Positions 18,929 to 28,661 of a stretch of DNA of 64,000 bases are shown here, piece by piece. Location: NCBI RefSeq assembly GCF_009915765.1, contig NZ_JAABLQ010000001.1, positions 1,364,001-1,428,000 on the forward strand. The letters run 5' to 3'. The DNA is from Pannonibacter sp. XCT-53 (lineage in GTDB: Bacteria > Pseudomonadota > Alphaproteobacteria > Rhizobiales > Stappiaceae). Under the pieces are notes generated by a model that was not told where the DNA came from, did no database searches, and saw only the letters and a list, made by a program, of their open reading frames with translations. Positions within the stretch are counted from its first letter, which is position 1; each line of letters starts with the position of its first letter. The translations under genes and the position numbers were made by a program.

Positions 18929-19609
18929 CTAAAGGAAATCGGCCTTGCCCGGGCGCAGCGAAACGAGACGCAATTCGCCAAGACTTTCCTCAACGTGCGA
19001 TTCTGCGCCCTTGCGAAAGCGCACCAGGGCCTGCAGCGTGCCGGGCGCGCCGATGGGGCAGACGAGGATGCCGTCGCTGGCCAGCTGCGCCTTCAGGATC
19101 TGGGGGATGGAGGTGACCGCCCCGGTGAGCACGATCCGGTCGAAGGGCGCGCGCTCGCGCAGGCCCTGCAGGCCGTCGGCGTGATGCAGCTCGCAATTGG
19201 TGATCTTGAGGGCGGCGAGGCGCTGGCGGGCGAGCGAGATCAGCGTCTGGTAGCGCTCGACCGTGAAGACATGCTGGCACAGCTGCGACAGGATCGCGGT
19301 CTGGTAGCCCGAGCCGGTGCCGATCTCCAGCACCCGGTGCGAGGGCTGGATCTCGAGCGCCTCGGCCATGCGCGCCACCAGCGAGGGGGCGCTCACCACC
19401 TGGCCGCACTCGATCGGCAGCAGGCAGTCCTCGTAGGCATAGCGGTGCAGGCGGGCCGCGAGGAACAGGCGGCGCGGCACCCGCTCGATCGCCGACAGCA
19501 CGCGGCGGTCATTGACGCCGCGCCGGCGCAGGGACAGCACCAGGGAAGCGCGGGCCTCGAACTCCTCGCTCGAGACCTGCGGCGGATCCAAGTGTCCCGT
19601 CTGCGCCAT
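18929..19609 (-). CDS. pcm: protein-L-isoaspartate O-methyltransferase
   Basis: A 226-residue SAM-dependent enzyme that methylates L-isoaspartyl residues in damaged proteins so that they can be repaired. The SAM motif VLEIGTGSGYQTAILS is clear, as are the upstream ECGQVVSAPSLVARM segment and the downstream DRIVLTGAV. Length is normal. It is 26 bases downstream of surE, a pairing seen in many bacteria. Confidence 0.95.
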   Translation of the reverse strand: MAQTGHLDPPQVSSEEFEARASLVLSLRRRGVNDRRVLSAIERVPRRLFLAARLHRYAYEDCLLPIECGQVVSAPSLVARMAEALEIQPSHRVLEIGTGSGYQTAILSQLCQHVFTVERYQTLISLARQRLAALKITNCELHHADGLQGLRERAPFDRIVLTGAVTSIPQILKAQLASDGILVCPIGAPGTLQALVRFRKGAESHVEESLGELRLVSLRPGKADFL

Positions 19610-19635
19610 CGTCCCCTCCCCGCCCCGGACCGGGG

Positions 19636-20394
19636 TCAGCCCAGCTGTGCCGACAGCAACCCGACCAGATCATGCGCGGTGAGGTCAAGCCTGAGCGGCG
19701 TGACCGAGACGAAATTGGCGGCGATGGCGTTCAGGTCGCTGTTGCCGACCGGATCATGCGAGCGCTCCTGGAAGCCCAGCCAGTAGTAGGCATTGCCGCG
19801 GCGGTCCATGCGCTCGTCGATGATGAGGCCGGCCTGCTCGTGATGGCCCTGCACGGTGACGCGCACGCCCGCCACCTCCTCCGGCCGGCAGGCCGGGAAG
19901 TTGATGTTGAGCAGGGTATAGCGCGGCAGGTCGAAGTCCATCAGCTTGCGGAACAGCTCCGGTGCGAGGGCCTCGGCCGGCGCGTAGTCCGGTTCAGTGC
20001 CGACGGCGAAGCTCCAGGCCTGCGAGACGGCGAAGGAACGGATGCCGAGGATCGCCCCCTCCATGGCACCGGCGACTGTGCCCGAATAGGTGACGTCGTC
20101 GGCCATGTTCTGGCCACGGTTGATGCCCGACAGGATCAGGTCCGGCAGGCCCGGCAACACCTTGCGCACGCCCATGATGACGCAGTCGGTCGGGGTGCCG
20201 CGCAAGGCGAAGTGGCGCTCGGAAATCTGGCGCAGGCGCAGGGGATCGCTCAGCGTCAGGGAATGGGCCACGCCGCTCTGGTCGGTCTCGGGCGCCACGA
20301 CCCAGACGTCGTCGGACAGGGCCCGGGCGATGCGCTCCAGCGCGCGCAGCCCCTCGGAATGGATGCCGTCGTCGTTGGTGATGAGAATGCGCAT
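19636..20394 (-). CDS. surE: 5'/3'-nucleotidase SurE
   Basis: A 252-residue metal-dependent nucleotidase. The N-terminus [16 protein letters not shown] carries the Asp-Asp metal site, followed by [16 protein letters not shown] and [26 protein letters not shown], all family signatures. It begins two bases after the serS stop codon and precedes pcm; the two enzymes are linked to stationary-phase survival in other bacteria. Confidence 0.97.
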   Translation of the reverse strand: MRILITNDDGIHSEGLRALERIARALSDDVWVVAPETDQSGVAHSLTLSDPLRLRQISERHFALRGTPTDCVIMGVRKVLPGLPDLILSGINRGQNMADDVTYSGTVAGAMEGAILGIRSFAVSQAWSFAVGTEPDYAPAEALAPELFRKLMDFDLPRYTLLNINFPACRPEEVAGVRVTVQGHHEQAGLIIDERMDRRGNAYYWLGFQERSHDPVGNSDLNAIAANFVSVTPLRLDLTAHDLVGLLSAQLG

Positions 20395-20396
20395 GG

Positions 20397-21677
20397 TCAG
20401 CCGATCCGCTCCAGTCCGCCCATGTAGGGCCGCAGCACCTCCGGCACGGTGATCGTGCCGTCGTTGTTCTGGTAGTTTTCCATGACGGCAATCATGGCGC
20501 GGCCGACGGCCACGCCCGAGCCGTTCAGCGTGTGCACGTGGCGCAGGCCCTTGGCGTCCGCAGGGCGGAAGCGCGCGTTCATGCGCCGGGCCTGGAAGTC
20601 GCCGCAGACCGAGCAGGACGAGATTTCGCGGTACGTGTCCTGCCCCGGCAGCCAGACCTCGATGTCATAGGTCTTCTGCGAGCCGAAGCCCATGTCGCCG
20701 GTGCAGAGCGTCATGACGCGGTAGTGGAGGCCAAGCTTCTGCAGCACGGCCTCGGCACAGCCGAGCATGCGCTCCAGCTCGGCGGCGGAATCCTCCGGAC
20801 GGGTGACCGACACCAGCTCGCATTTCTGGAACTGGTGCTGGCGCAGCATGCCGCGGGTGTCGCGGCCGGCGGAGCCTGCTTCCGAGCGGAAGCAGTGGGT
20901 CAGCGCGGTGACGCGCAGCGGCAGGGCCTCCTCGCCGAGGATCTCGTCCGCGACCATGTTGGTCAGCGGAACCTCGGCGGTCGGGATCAGGTAATGGCTG
21001 TCACCGGCGCGGAACAGGTCTTCCTCGAACTTCGGCAGCTGGCCGGTGCCGTAGAGCGCCGTGCCGCTGACCAGCAGCGGCGGCGACACTTCCATGTAGC
21101 CGTGTTCGGTGGTGTGCAGGTCGATCATGAACTGGCCGAGCGCCCGCTCAAGCCGGGCCAGCTGGCCCTTGAGCAGGACGAATCGCGAGCCGGACAGCTT
21201 GGCAGCGGTGGCGAAATCCATCGTGCCGAGTGCCTCGCCGAGCTCGAAATGCTCCTTCGGCTTGTTGATGAAGGGGAGCTGCGGCTTGTCGCCATGCACA
21301 TGGTGGACGACGTTGCCGGTCTCGTCGGAGCCGTCCGGCACATCGGCGAGCGGCAGGTTCGGAATGACGCAAAGGGCCTGGTCGAGCGCCTCGTTGAGGC
21401 GGCGCTCCTCTTCCTCCCCTTCCTGGATCATCGACTTGATCTTGGCGACCTCGTCGATCAGCGCCTGGGCCGCGGCCTCGTCCTTCATCGCCTTGGCCTT
21501 GCCGATCTCCTTGGAGGCGGCATTGCGGCGCTCCTGCGCCTCCTGGAGCCGTGCGATATGGGCGCGGCGGGCGTCATCGAGGGCGATGAGACGGGCGGAC
21601 GCCGCCTCGGCCCCGCGGCGGGCAAGAGCGGCGTCGAAGGCTTGCGGGTTTTCCCGGATCCACTTGATGTCGAACAT
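20397..21677 (-). CDS. serS: seryl-tRNA synthetase
   Basis: A 426-residue class II aminoacyl-tRNA synthetase. It has an N-terminal coiled-coil arm (about residues 30-105) that binds tRNA-Ser, motif 2 with [15 protein letters not shown], and motif 3 with [19 protein letters not shown] chose ATG 21677 ([14 protein letters not shown]) over a TTG at 21695 because this matches the usual N-terminus and length (E. coli SerS has 430 residues). It stands between tatC and surE in one minus-strand run. Confidence 0.97.
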   Translation of the reverse strand: MFDIKWIRENPQAFDAALARRGAEAASARLIALDDARRAHIARLQEAQERRNAASKEIGKAKAMKDEAAAQALIDEVAKIKSMIQEGEEEERRLNEALDQALCVIPNLPLADVPDGSDETGNVVHHVHGDKPQLPFINKPKEHFELGEALGTMDFATAAKLSGSRFVLLKGQLARLERALGQFMIDLHTTEHGYMEVSPPLLVSGTALYGTGQLPKFEEDLFRAGDSHYLIPTAEVPLTNMVADEILGEEALPLRVTALTHCFRSEAGSAGRDTRGMLRQHQFQKCELVSVTRPEDSAAELERMLGCAEAVLQKLGLHYRVMTLCTGDMGFGSQKTYDIEVWLPGQDTYREISSCSVCGDFQARRMNARFRPADAKGLRHVHTLNGSGVAVGRAMIAVMENYQNNDGTITVPEVLRPYMGGLERIG

Positions 21678-21750
21678 TTGGGTTTCCGATGGCAAGGAGG
21701 CCCGCTGGTCGGGCGCCGCTTTGCCGCCGGTCAGGGCGAGGGCCTGGCGA

Positions 21751-22536
21751 TCAGGCAGCCTCCTGCTTTTCCCGTTCCGCGCGCTGGCGCTCGATCATCC
21801 GAACCGTAACGATGGAGACTTCGTAGAGAAGCAGCGTCGGCAGCGCAAGGCCGATCTGGCTGATGGGATCGGGCGGGGTCAGGATGGCCGCGACGATGAA
21901 GGCGATGACGATCGCGTAGCGCCGTTTTTCCTTCAGCATCTGCGAGGACACCAGACCGGCCCGGCCAAGCAGCGTCAGCACGACCGGCAGCTGGAACACG
22001 ATGCCGAAGGCAAAGATCAGCACCATGATGAGATCAAGGTACTCGCTGACGCGGGCCAGATGCTGGATCGTCACCTTGCCTTCGCCGCCGGTCTGCTCCA
22101 TCGACAGGAAGAAGCCCATCGCCATCGGCATGACGAAGAAATAGACCATCGCCGCGCCGAGCGAGAACAGGACGGGCGTGGCCACCAGATAGGGCATGAA
22201 GGCCTGGCGCTCGTTCTTGTAGAGCCCCGGAGCCACGAACATGTAGACCTGCGAGGCGATCACCGGAAAGGCCAGGAACAACGCGCCGAACAGGGCGAGC
22301 TTCATCTGGGTGAAGAACCACTCCTGCGGCGCGGTGAAGATCATCTCGATCGGCTTGTCCATGCCGACCGCCAGCTGATAGGGCACCGTCAGGATGTTGT
22401 AGATGTCGATCGCGAAATAGAAGCAGATCAGGAACATCACGATGATCGCGACCACCGACTTCAGGAGGCGGGAGCGCAATTCGATCAGATGCTCGATCAG
22501 GGGCGCCTTGCTGGCGTCGATGTCGTCCTGGCTCAT
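21751..22536 (-). CDS. tatC: Sec-independent protein translocase TatC
   Basis: A 261-residue membrane protein with six predicted spans. It is the receptor for twin-arginine signal peptides. The cytoplasmic N-terminus with [17 protein letters not shown] contains the conserved HLxELRxR motif, and the first loop has the Glu-rich [20 protein letters not shown] segment. Its ATG overlaps the tatB stop (ATGA, 22533-22536), so the two are translationally coupled. Confidence 0.97.
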   Translation of the reverse strand: MSQDDIDASKAPLIEHLIELRSRLLKSVVAIIVMFLICFYFAIDIYNILTVPYQLAVGMDKPIEMIFTAPQEWFFTQMKLALFGALFLAFPVIASQVYMFVAPGLYKNERQAFMPYLVATPVLFSLGAAMVYFFVMPMAMGFFLSMEQTGGEGKVTIQHLARVSEYLDLIMVLIFAFGIVFQLPVVLTLLGRAGLVSSQMLKEKRRYAIVIAFIVAAILTPPDPISQIGLALPTLLLYEVSIVTVRMIERQRAEREKQEAA

Positions 22537-23177
22537 GACCGGGTCTCGCTGGAGGGCGTCGGGACGGGCTGGACGGCAGCCACGGGCGCGGCGGACACAG
22601 GTCCGGCGGCGATGGGTGCGCCGGCTGCAGCAGGCACCGGTGACGGCGCAGGCGCAGGCGCGGCCGGAGCAGCCACAGGGGCGAGCGGGGCAGCCGCCGG
22701 GGTCTGCGTCGATGTGGGCCCGGGTGTCGGTACCTGAGGTGACGGGGCTGCAGGTGACGGGGCTGCAGGTGACGGCGGAGCGGAGGCAGGCCTTGTGGCG
22801 GCAGGAGCCGGATCGGTCTCGGCCCCGCCAAAGGCATCGGCAACCGCGTCCAGAGGCGTTTCGGCCGCACGATCCGCCGCCGGTTCGTCAAGGGTCAGCG
22901 GCTGGCTGATGGTCTTCTTGAGATCGGCGAGCGGGTCATAGTTCTGGACGCCGCGCGCGGCGTCCTCGGCGGCCTTTTTCATGTCGAGAATGTCGGCCTC
23001 ACGCTCGGCTTCCTTGAGCGCGTCGTTGAAGGTCGACTGAAACTCGTTGGCCATGCGCCGCATCTTGCCGACCGTCTGGCCAAACGCGCGCAGCATCCTT
23101 GGCAGGTCCTTCGGGCCAACCACGATGATCGCGACCACGGCGATCACCAGGAGTTCCGTCCATCCAACATCAAACAT
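22533..23177 (-). CDS. tatB: Sec-independent protein translocase TatB
   Basis: A 214-residue single-span protein that forms the substrate-recognition complex with TatC. The N-terminus [29 protein letters not shown] is diagnostic only in part here: [10 protein letters not shown] and GPKDLPRML are the family marks. An amphipathic helix ([19 protein letters not shown]) follows. The C-terminal 90 residues are a Pro/Ala-rich tail with imperfect PSPAAPSP repeats. I chose ATG 23177; an upstream ATG at 23201 would add eight residues not found in the family. Confidence 0.95.
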   Translation of the reverse strand: MFDVGWTELLVIAVVAIIVVGPKDLPRMLRAFGQTVGKMRRMANEFQSTFNDALKEAEREADILDMKKAAEDAARGVQNYDPLADLKKTISQPLTLDEPAADRAAETPLDAVADAFGGAETDPAPAATRPASAPPSPAAPSPAAPSPQVPTPGPTSTQTPAAAPLAPVAAPAAPAPAPSPVPAAAGAPIAAGPVSAAPVAAVQPVPTPSSETRS

Positions 23178-23353
23178 GCGTGCCTGCCGGTCGTGCCGCA
23201 TCCTGCCCGCGCGCTTGCGCCGGCCGGATGCCCTTGCCTGTCATTCCTTGCGGGTCCGGGTCCTCGCGCGGCGATCAGCCGGGCAGATCCGATCCCGACC
23301 CTGCTGACCCCAGAGCCGGCCTGTCGGGCTGGCCCTCGAGCTGGACCGTGGGC

Positions 23354-23599
23354 TCAGTTCGTGCGCGACTGGTCCTGGCTCTTTTCGGCCGCGACCTGGC
23401 TGGCCGGCTGATGGTCGATGGTCTTCTGCGGCTGGGCGGCCGGCGTGTCGCTCGACGCGGTGTCGTCCTCGGCCATGCCCTTCTTGAAGCTCTTGATGCC
23501 CTTGGCGACGTCGCCCATCAGGTCGGAGATCTTGCCCCGGCCGAACAGCAGGATGACGATCACCGCGATGATGAGAAGCTGCCAGATACCGATGCTCAT
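23354..23599 (-). CDS. tatA: twin-arginine translocase subunit TatA
   Basis: An 81-residue pore-forming subunit of the Tat system. The N-terminal helix contains [20 protein letters not shown], and the amphipathic helix has [19 protein letters not shown], as in all TatA proteins. It is the first gene of tatA-tatB-tatC. A gap of about 176 bases separates it from tatB, longer than usual. Confidence 0.96.
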   Translation of the reverse strand: MSIGIWQLLIIAVIVILLFGRGKISDLMGDVAKGIKSFKKGMAEDDTASSDTPAAQPQKTIDHQPASQVAAEKSQDQSRTN

Positions 23600-23698
23600 T
23601 CCCCGAACTCCTACTCACTCCGGTCGCTCACCGGCGCGTCACTATTACAAAAAGGTCCAGCCCTCGCAACCGAAGCTCCCCGGGACCGTCTGCTCTAT

Positions 23699-24864
<1,166 letters not shown>

Positions 24865-24868
<4 letters not shown>

Positions 24869-25533
24869 CGGGACGGCTCCTCCTCGCCGTCGGCGGCGAG
24901 GTCCTCGAAATCGAACAGTTCGCCGTCTTCCAACGGATCCTCGTCGGGTGCAAGCGTTTCCGAGTCGTCCGGCAGCGGCACATGGAAGCTGGCCGGGATG
25001 GCGCTGTCGAGAAGACCAGCGCCCTTCAGTTCCTCCAGACCGGGCAGATCGGCGATGGCCTCGAGCCCGAAATGGTCGAGGAAGCCCTCGGTGGTGCCAT
25101 AGGTGACGGGCCGCCCCGGCGTCCGCCGGCGGCCGCGCATGCGGATCCAGCCGGTCTCGAGCAGCACGTCGAGCGTGCCCTTGTTGGTGGAGACGCCGCG
25201 GATTTCCTCGATCTCGGCGCGGGTGACGGGCTGGTGGTAGGCAATGATCGCCAGCGTCTCGAGGGCCGCCCGCGAGAGCTTGCGCAACTCCACCGCCTCG
25301 CGCTGGAGCAGATAGGCAAGATCGGGCGCGGTGCGGAAGGCCCACTTGCCGGCGACCGGCACGAGATTGACCCCGCGTGCGGCATATTGGCGCTGCAGCT
25401 CGGCCAGCAGGATGGTGACATTCGTGCCGGCCGGAAGACGGGCGGCAATCTCGGACGCCCCGAGCGGGTCTGCGGAGGCAAACAGCAGTGCCTCGACCAT
25501 CCTGAGGCCTTCCGGATCCAGCTCAGCCGCCAT
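24865..25533 (-). CDS. scpB: segregation and condensation protein ScpB
   Basis: A 222-residue winged-helix protein that joins ScpA and SMC in the bacterial condensin. Family marks are EALLFASADPLGASEIAARL, LSRAALETLAIIAYHQPVTR and IRGVSTNKGTLDVLLE. The C-terminus is a strongly acidic tail. It overlaps scpA by 11 bases; I chose ATG 25533 because GGAGAA lies just upstream and the longer frame has no family match. Confidence 0.95.
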
Positions 25534-26326
25534 CACGCTTCTCCCGTCGGCGACGCAGGTAGATCGGGGCGAAGACCTCGCCCTGCCGCACTTCCAGATG
25601 CCCTTCGCGCACCATCTCGAGGCTCGCGCAGAAGGTGGAGGCAATCACCGTCGCCCGTTCGCTCTCGTCGGCGAGGTAATCGACCAGATAGGCATTGATC
25701 GGGGTCCAGTCGGCCATCTCGCCCACCAGCCGCGCCAGGAGGTCCCGCGCCTCCTGCAGCGACCACACGGTGCGGCGCCGGACGCGGACGCTGGTGACCG
25801 ACTGGCGCTGGCGCTGCGAGGCATAGGCGGTCAGCAGGTCATAGATCGTGGCGTCGAACACGCTCTTGCGCTGCACCGACAGGGGCTGCGGCGCGCCCCG
25901 GGGAAAGACGTCCCGTCCGAGCCGGTTGTGGGACATCAGCGCCTCGGCGGCCTTGCGCATGGCCTCCAGACGCTGCAGGCGGAAGGCCAGCGCCGCCGCC
26001 AGTTCCTCACCCGTCGGCTCGTCCTCGTCCTTCTGCTCGGGCAGCAGCAGGCGGCTCTTGAGATAGGCAAGCCAGGCGGCCATGACGAGATAGTCCGCCG
26101 CCAGCTCCAGGCGCATGCGCCGCGCATCGGCCACGAAGGCGAGATACTGCTCGACCAGCGCCAGGATCGAGATGCGCTGCAGGTCGACCTTCTGGTTGCG
26201 CGCCAGCGTCAGCAGCAGGTCGAGCGGGCCCTCGAACCCGTCCACATCGACCACCAGCTGCGGATCATCGCTCGCCCGGTCGGACGGCGCAGGATCCTCG
26301 AGGAAGTCGGTCTGGACGGGTGCCAT
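25523..26326 (-). CDS. scpA: segregation and condensation protein ScpA
   Basis: A 267-residue kleisin subunit of the SMC-ScpAB condensin. It has the N-terminal motif VDGFEGPLDLLLTLARNQKVDL, then YLVMAAWLAYLKSRLLLP, and a winged-helix C-terminus. It starts 3 bases after the nagZ stop codon and overlaps scpB, so nagZ-scpA-scpB appear cotranscribed, as in most Rhizobiales. Confidence 0.96.
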   Translation of the reverse strand: MAPVQTDFLEDPAPSDRASDDPQLVVDVDGFEGPLDLLLTLARNQKVDLQRISILALVEQYLAFVADARRMRLELAADYLVMAAWLAYLKSRLLLPEQKDEDEPTGEELAAALAFRLQRLEAMRKAAEALMSHNRLGRDVFPRGAPQPLSVQRKSVFDATIYDLLTAYASQRQRQSVTSVRVRRRTVWSLQEARDLLARLVGEMADWTPINAYLVDYLADESERATVIASTFCASLEMVREGHLEVRQGEVFAPIYLRRRREKRDGG

Positions 26327-26329
26327 GGG

Positions 26330-27355
26330 TCAGGCCAGCGGCTCGATGCGGCCGATCAGGGCCTCGAACTCGGCGCGGTGCGCGGCCCGGTCGAAGCCGG
26401 CCGCCGGATCCTGGCGACGGGCCATGCCGCGCTGGCAGCGAGCCAGTGCGACGCCCGCGAGTTCCGGTGTTGCATCAGCGACCTGGCGCATTTCGTTCAT
26501 GTCGCCGTTGCAATGCAGGACCAGATCGAGCCCGGCCGCATGGGCCTTGCGGGCCCGGTCGCCGAGGGTGCCGCCAAGCGCCTGCATCGACAGGTCGTCC
26601 GACATCAGTGCCCCGTCGAAGCCGATGGCACCGCGAATGATCTCGTCGACGACGATCTTCGACTGGGTTGCCGGTGCGGCCGGGTCGATGGCCTCGTAGA
26701 GCAGATGGGCGGTCATGCCGAAGGGCGCTGTCCGGAAGGCATGGAAGGGCGCAACATCATCGGCAAGGATTGCCTCGCGCGGGGCGCGGATGCGCGGCAG
26801 GTCGTGGTGGCTGTCGACCTCGGCGCGGCCGTGGCCGGGCATGTGCTTCATCACCGGCAGGACGCCGCCGGCAAGAAGGCCTTCGGCGGCCGCCATGCCA
26901 AGCGCCGCCACCATGGCCGGATCGCGTCCGTAGGAGCGGTTGCCGATGGCCGCGACGGTCTCAGGATAGAGCAGGTCAAGCACCGGCAGGCAGTCCATCG
27001 TGATGCCGATCGCCAGCAGGTCGTCGGCGATCAGGCGCGCCCCGAGCCAGGCGGCGCGCAAGCCGGCCGCGCTGTCCTGTTCGTAGAGCAGGCCATAGAT
27101 GCGACCGGAGGGATAGGAGGGCCACAGCGGCGGCTTCAGGCGCATGACGCGGCCGCCTTCCTGGTCGATGACCACGGGCGCGTCGGCACGGCCGACCGCC
27201 GCGCGAAACTCGGCCGACAGGCGGCTGATCTGGTCCGGCGTCTCGCAGTTGCGGCCGAACAGGATGAGCCCCCACGGGTCCTCTGCCCGGAAGAAGGCGC
27301 GCTCGGCCTCGGTGAGCACCGGTCCGGCGCAGCCGCTGATGAATGCCTTGGTCAT
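26330..27355 (-). CDS. nagZ: beta-N-acetylhexosaminidase NagZ
   Basis: A 341-residue family 3 glycoside hydrolase that removes N-acetylglucosamine from cytoplasmic anhydromuropeptides during cell-wall recycling. The hallmark KHMPGHGRAEVDSHHDLP is at about residues 169-186 and carries the catalytic Asp/His pair of NagZ. QEGGRVMRLKPP and DDLSMQAL are also present. It lies directly before scpA and is divergent from the esterase gene at 27516. Confidence 0.96.
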   Translation of the reverse strand: MTKAFISGCAGPVLTEAERAFFRAEDPWGLILFGRNCETPDQISRLSAEFRAAVGRADAPVVIDQEGGRVMRLKPPLWPSYPSGRIYGLLYEQDSAAGLRAAWLGARLIADDLLAIGITMDCLPVLDLLYPETVAAIGNRSYGRDPAMVAALGMAAAEGLLAGGVLPVMKHMPGHGRAEVDSHHDLPRIRAPREAILADDVAPFHAFRTAPFGMTAHLLYEAIDPAAPATQSKIVVDEIIRGAIGFDGALMSDDLSMQALGGTLGDRARKAHAAGLDLVLHCNGDMNEMRQVADATPELAGVALARCQRGMARRQDPAAGFDRAAHRAEFEALIGRIEPLA

Positions 27356-27515
27356 GTCCTACCCTTACGTCCTGCGCTTGCGGCCCGGGGCCGTCGCCAT
27401 CCTGGCCGACCGCCCGGGGCGCCGGCCGCCGGCCCCGCCCGGCTTTCGGCCGATTTGCCAGGCACGGCCGGGGCGGCCTAATGTCGATCCCATGTGCCAA
27501 CCACAGGACAGGACG

Positions 27516-28526
27516 ATGCGCAAGCGCCACGACATCCCCGCCGGAACGTTACACAGCCTCACGGTGGAAAGCGATCTCATTGCCGCCAACATGCTGGGCG
27601 ATCCTGCCGCAAGGGAGACGGTGGTTTACGTCCCCCATGGCCATGACGGCGCCGGCCTGCCCCTCCTGATGGATCTGGCCGGCTTCACCGGATCCGGCCT
27701 TGGCCATGTGGCCTGGAAGAACTTCGGCGAGAACCTGCCGGAGCGACTCGACCGGCTGATTCACGAGGGCACCCTGCCCCCGGTCGTGGTGGCGATGCCC
27801 GACGGGTTCACCCGCCTCGGCGGCAACCAGTACATCGATTCCCTCGCCATGGGGCGCTGGGGCAGCTACCTGACCGGCCCGGTGCTGGCCGCCGTCGAAG
27901 GCCGGTTCGGCTGTGGCGGCAAGGGCCGGCGGGGGGTCTTCGGCAAGTCCAGCGGCGGCTATGGCGCGATCCTGCATGCGATGCTCCATCCCGATATCTG
28001 GTCGGCGGCGGCCTGCCATTCCGGCGACATGGGCTTCGAGCTCTGCTACCTGCCGGACATGCCCAACGTGCTGCGCGCGCTGGCCCGCAAGGAAATGTCC
28101 ATCGAACGCTTCATCACGGACTTCGAGGCCGGGCCGAAATTCGGCGGCGGCGACATCCATGTGCTGATGTCGCTGGCGATGGCGGCGACCTATGATCCGG
28201 ACCCGACCGCCTTTCTCGGCATCCGCCTGCCGGTCGATCCGGACACCTGCGCGCTGATCCCGGAACGCTGGTCGGCGTGGCTTGCGCATGATCCGGTGAC
28301 GCTTGCCCCGACGCATCTGGAGGCGCTGCGGTCGATGAAGGCGCTGTGGATCGATTGCGGGCGGGTTGACCAGTACAATCTGGTCTATGGCGCGCGGCGG
28401 CTGACCCGCCTGCTCAGCGGCGCCGGGGTCGCGCATACCTACGAGGAGTTTGACGACAACCACTCGTCGATCGACTACCGGCTCGACCGCAGCCTGCCGG
28501 TGCTCGCCTCTGCCCTTCTCGCCTGA
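27516..28526 (+). CDS. alpha/beta hydrolase, esterase family
   Basis: A 336-residue predicted serine hydrolase of the EsterD/enterochelin-esterase type. The nucleophile elbow GKSSGG is at residues 143-148 (likely Ser145). A late Asp (DCGRVDQYN region) and His (DDNHSSIDYR) can complete a triad. There is no signal peptide. Start ATG 27516 follows a double AGGACAGGACG; ATG 27492 is possible. It is the only plus-strand gene inside an otherwise minus-strand conserved block between nagZ and the SPOR gene, so it may be a later insertion. Substrate unknown. Confidence 0.8.
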   Translation: MRKRHDIPAGTLHSLTVESDLIAANMLGDPAARETVVYVPHGHDGAGLPLLMDLAGFTGSGLGHVAWKNFGENLPERLDRLIHEGTLPPVVVAMPDGFTRLGGNQYIDSLAMGRWGSYLTGPVLAAVEGRFGCGGKGRRGVFGKSSGGYGAILHAMLHPDIWSAAACHSGDMGFELCYLPDMPNVLRALARKEMSIERFITDFEAGPKFGGGDIHVLMSLAMAATYDPDPTAFLGIRLPVDPDTCALIPERWSAWLAHDPVTLAPTHLEALRSMKALWIDCGRVDQYNLVYGARRLTRLLSGAGVAHTYEEFDDNHSSIDYRLDRSLPVLASALLA

Positions 28527-28596
28527 GGAGCGCGCGCGGCACGCTGTCGGAGCCGTGCCGCAGAAGCCGCCGAAGAAAACGCCGACGAAGACGCGG

Positions 28597-28617
28597 AACC
28601 GGGGCGGTGCCCCGGTT
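28597..28617. terminator. perfect GC hairpin between convergent genes
   Basis: AACCGGGGC, loop GGT, GCCCCGGTT, between the convergent esterase and SPOR genes. There is no clear U-tract, so termination is only likely from position. Confidence 0.45.
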
Positions 28618-28661
28618 CGGGCGGTGCGATGCGAGCCGCCGGAGCCCGGCCGGGCCTGCCG

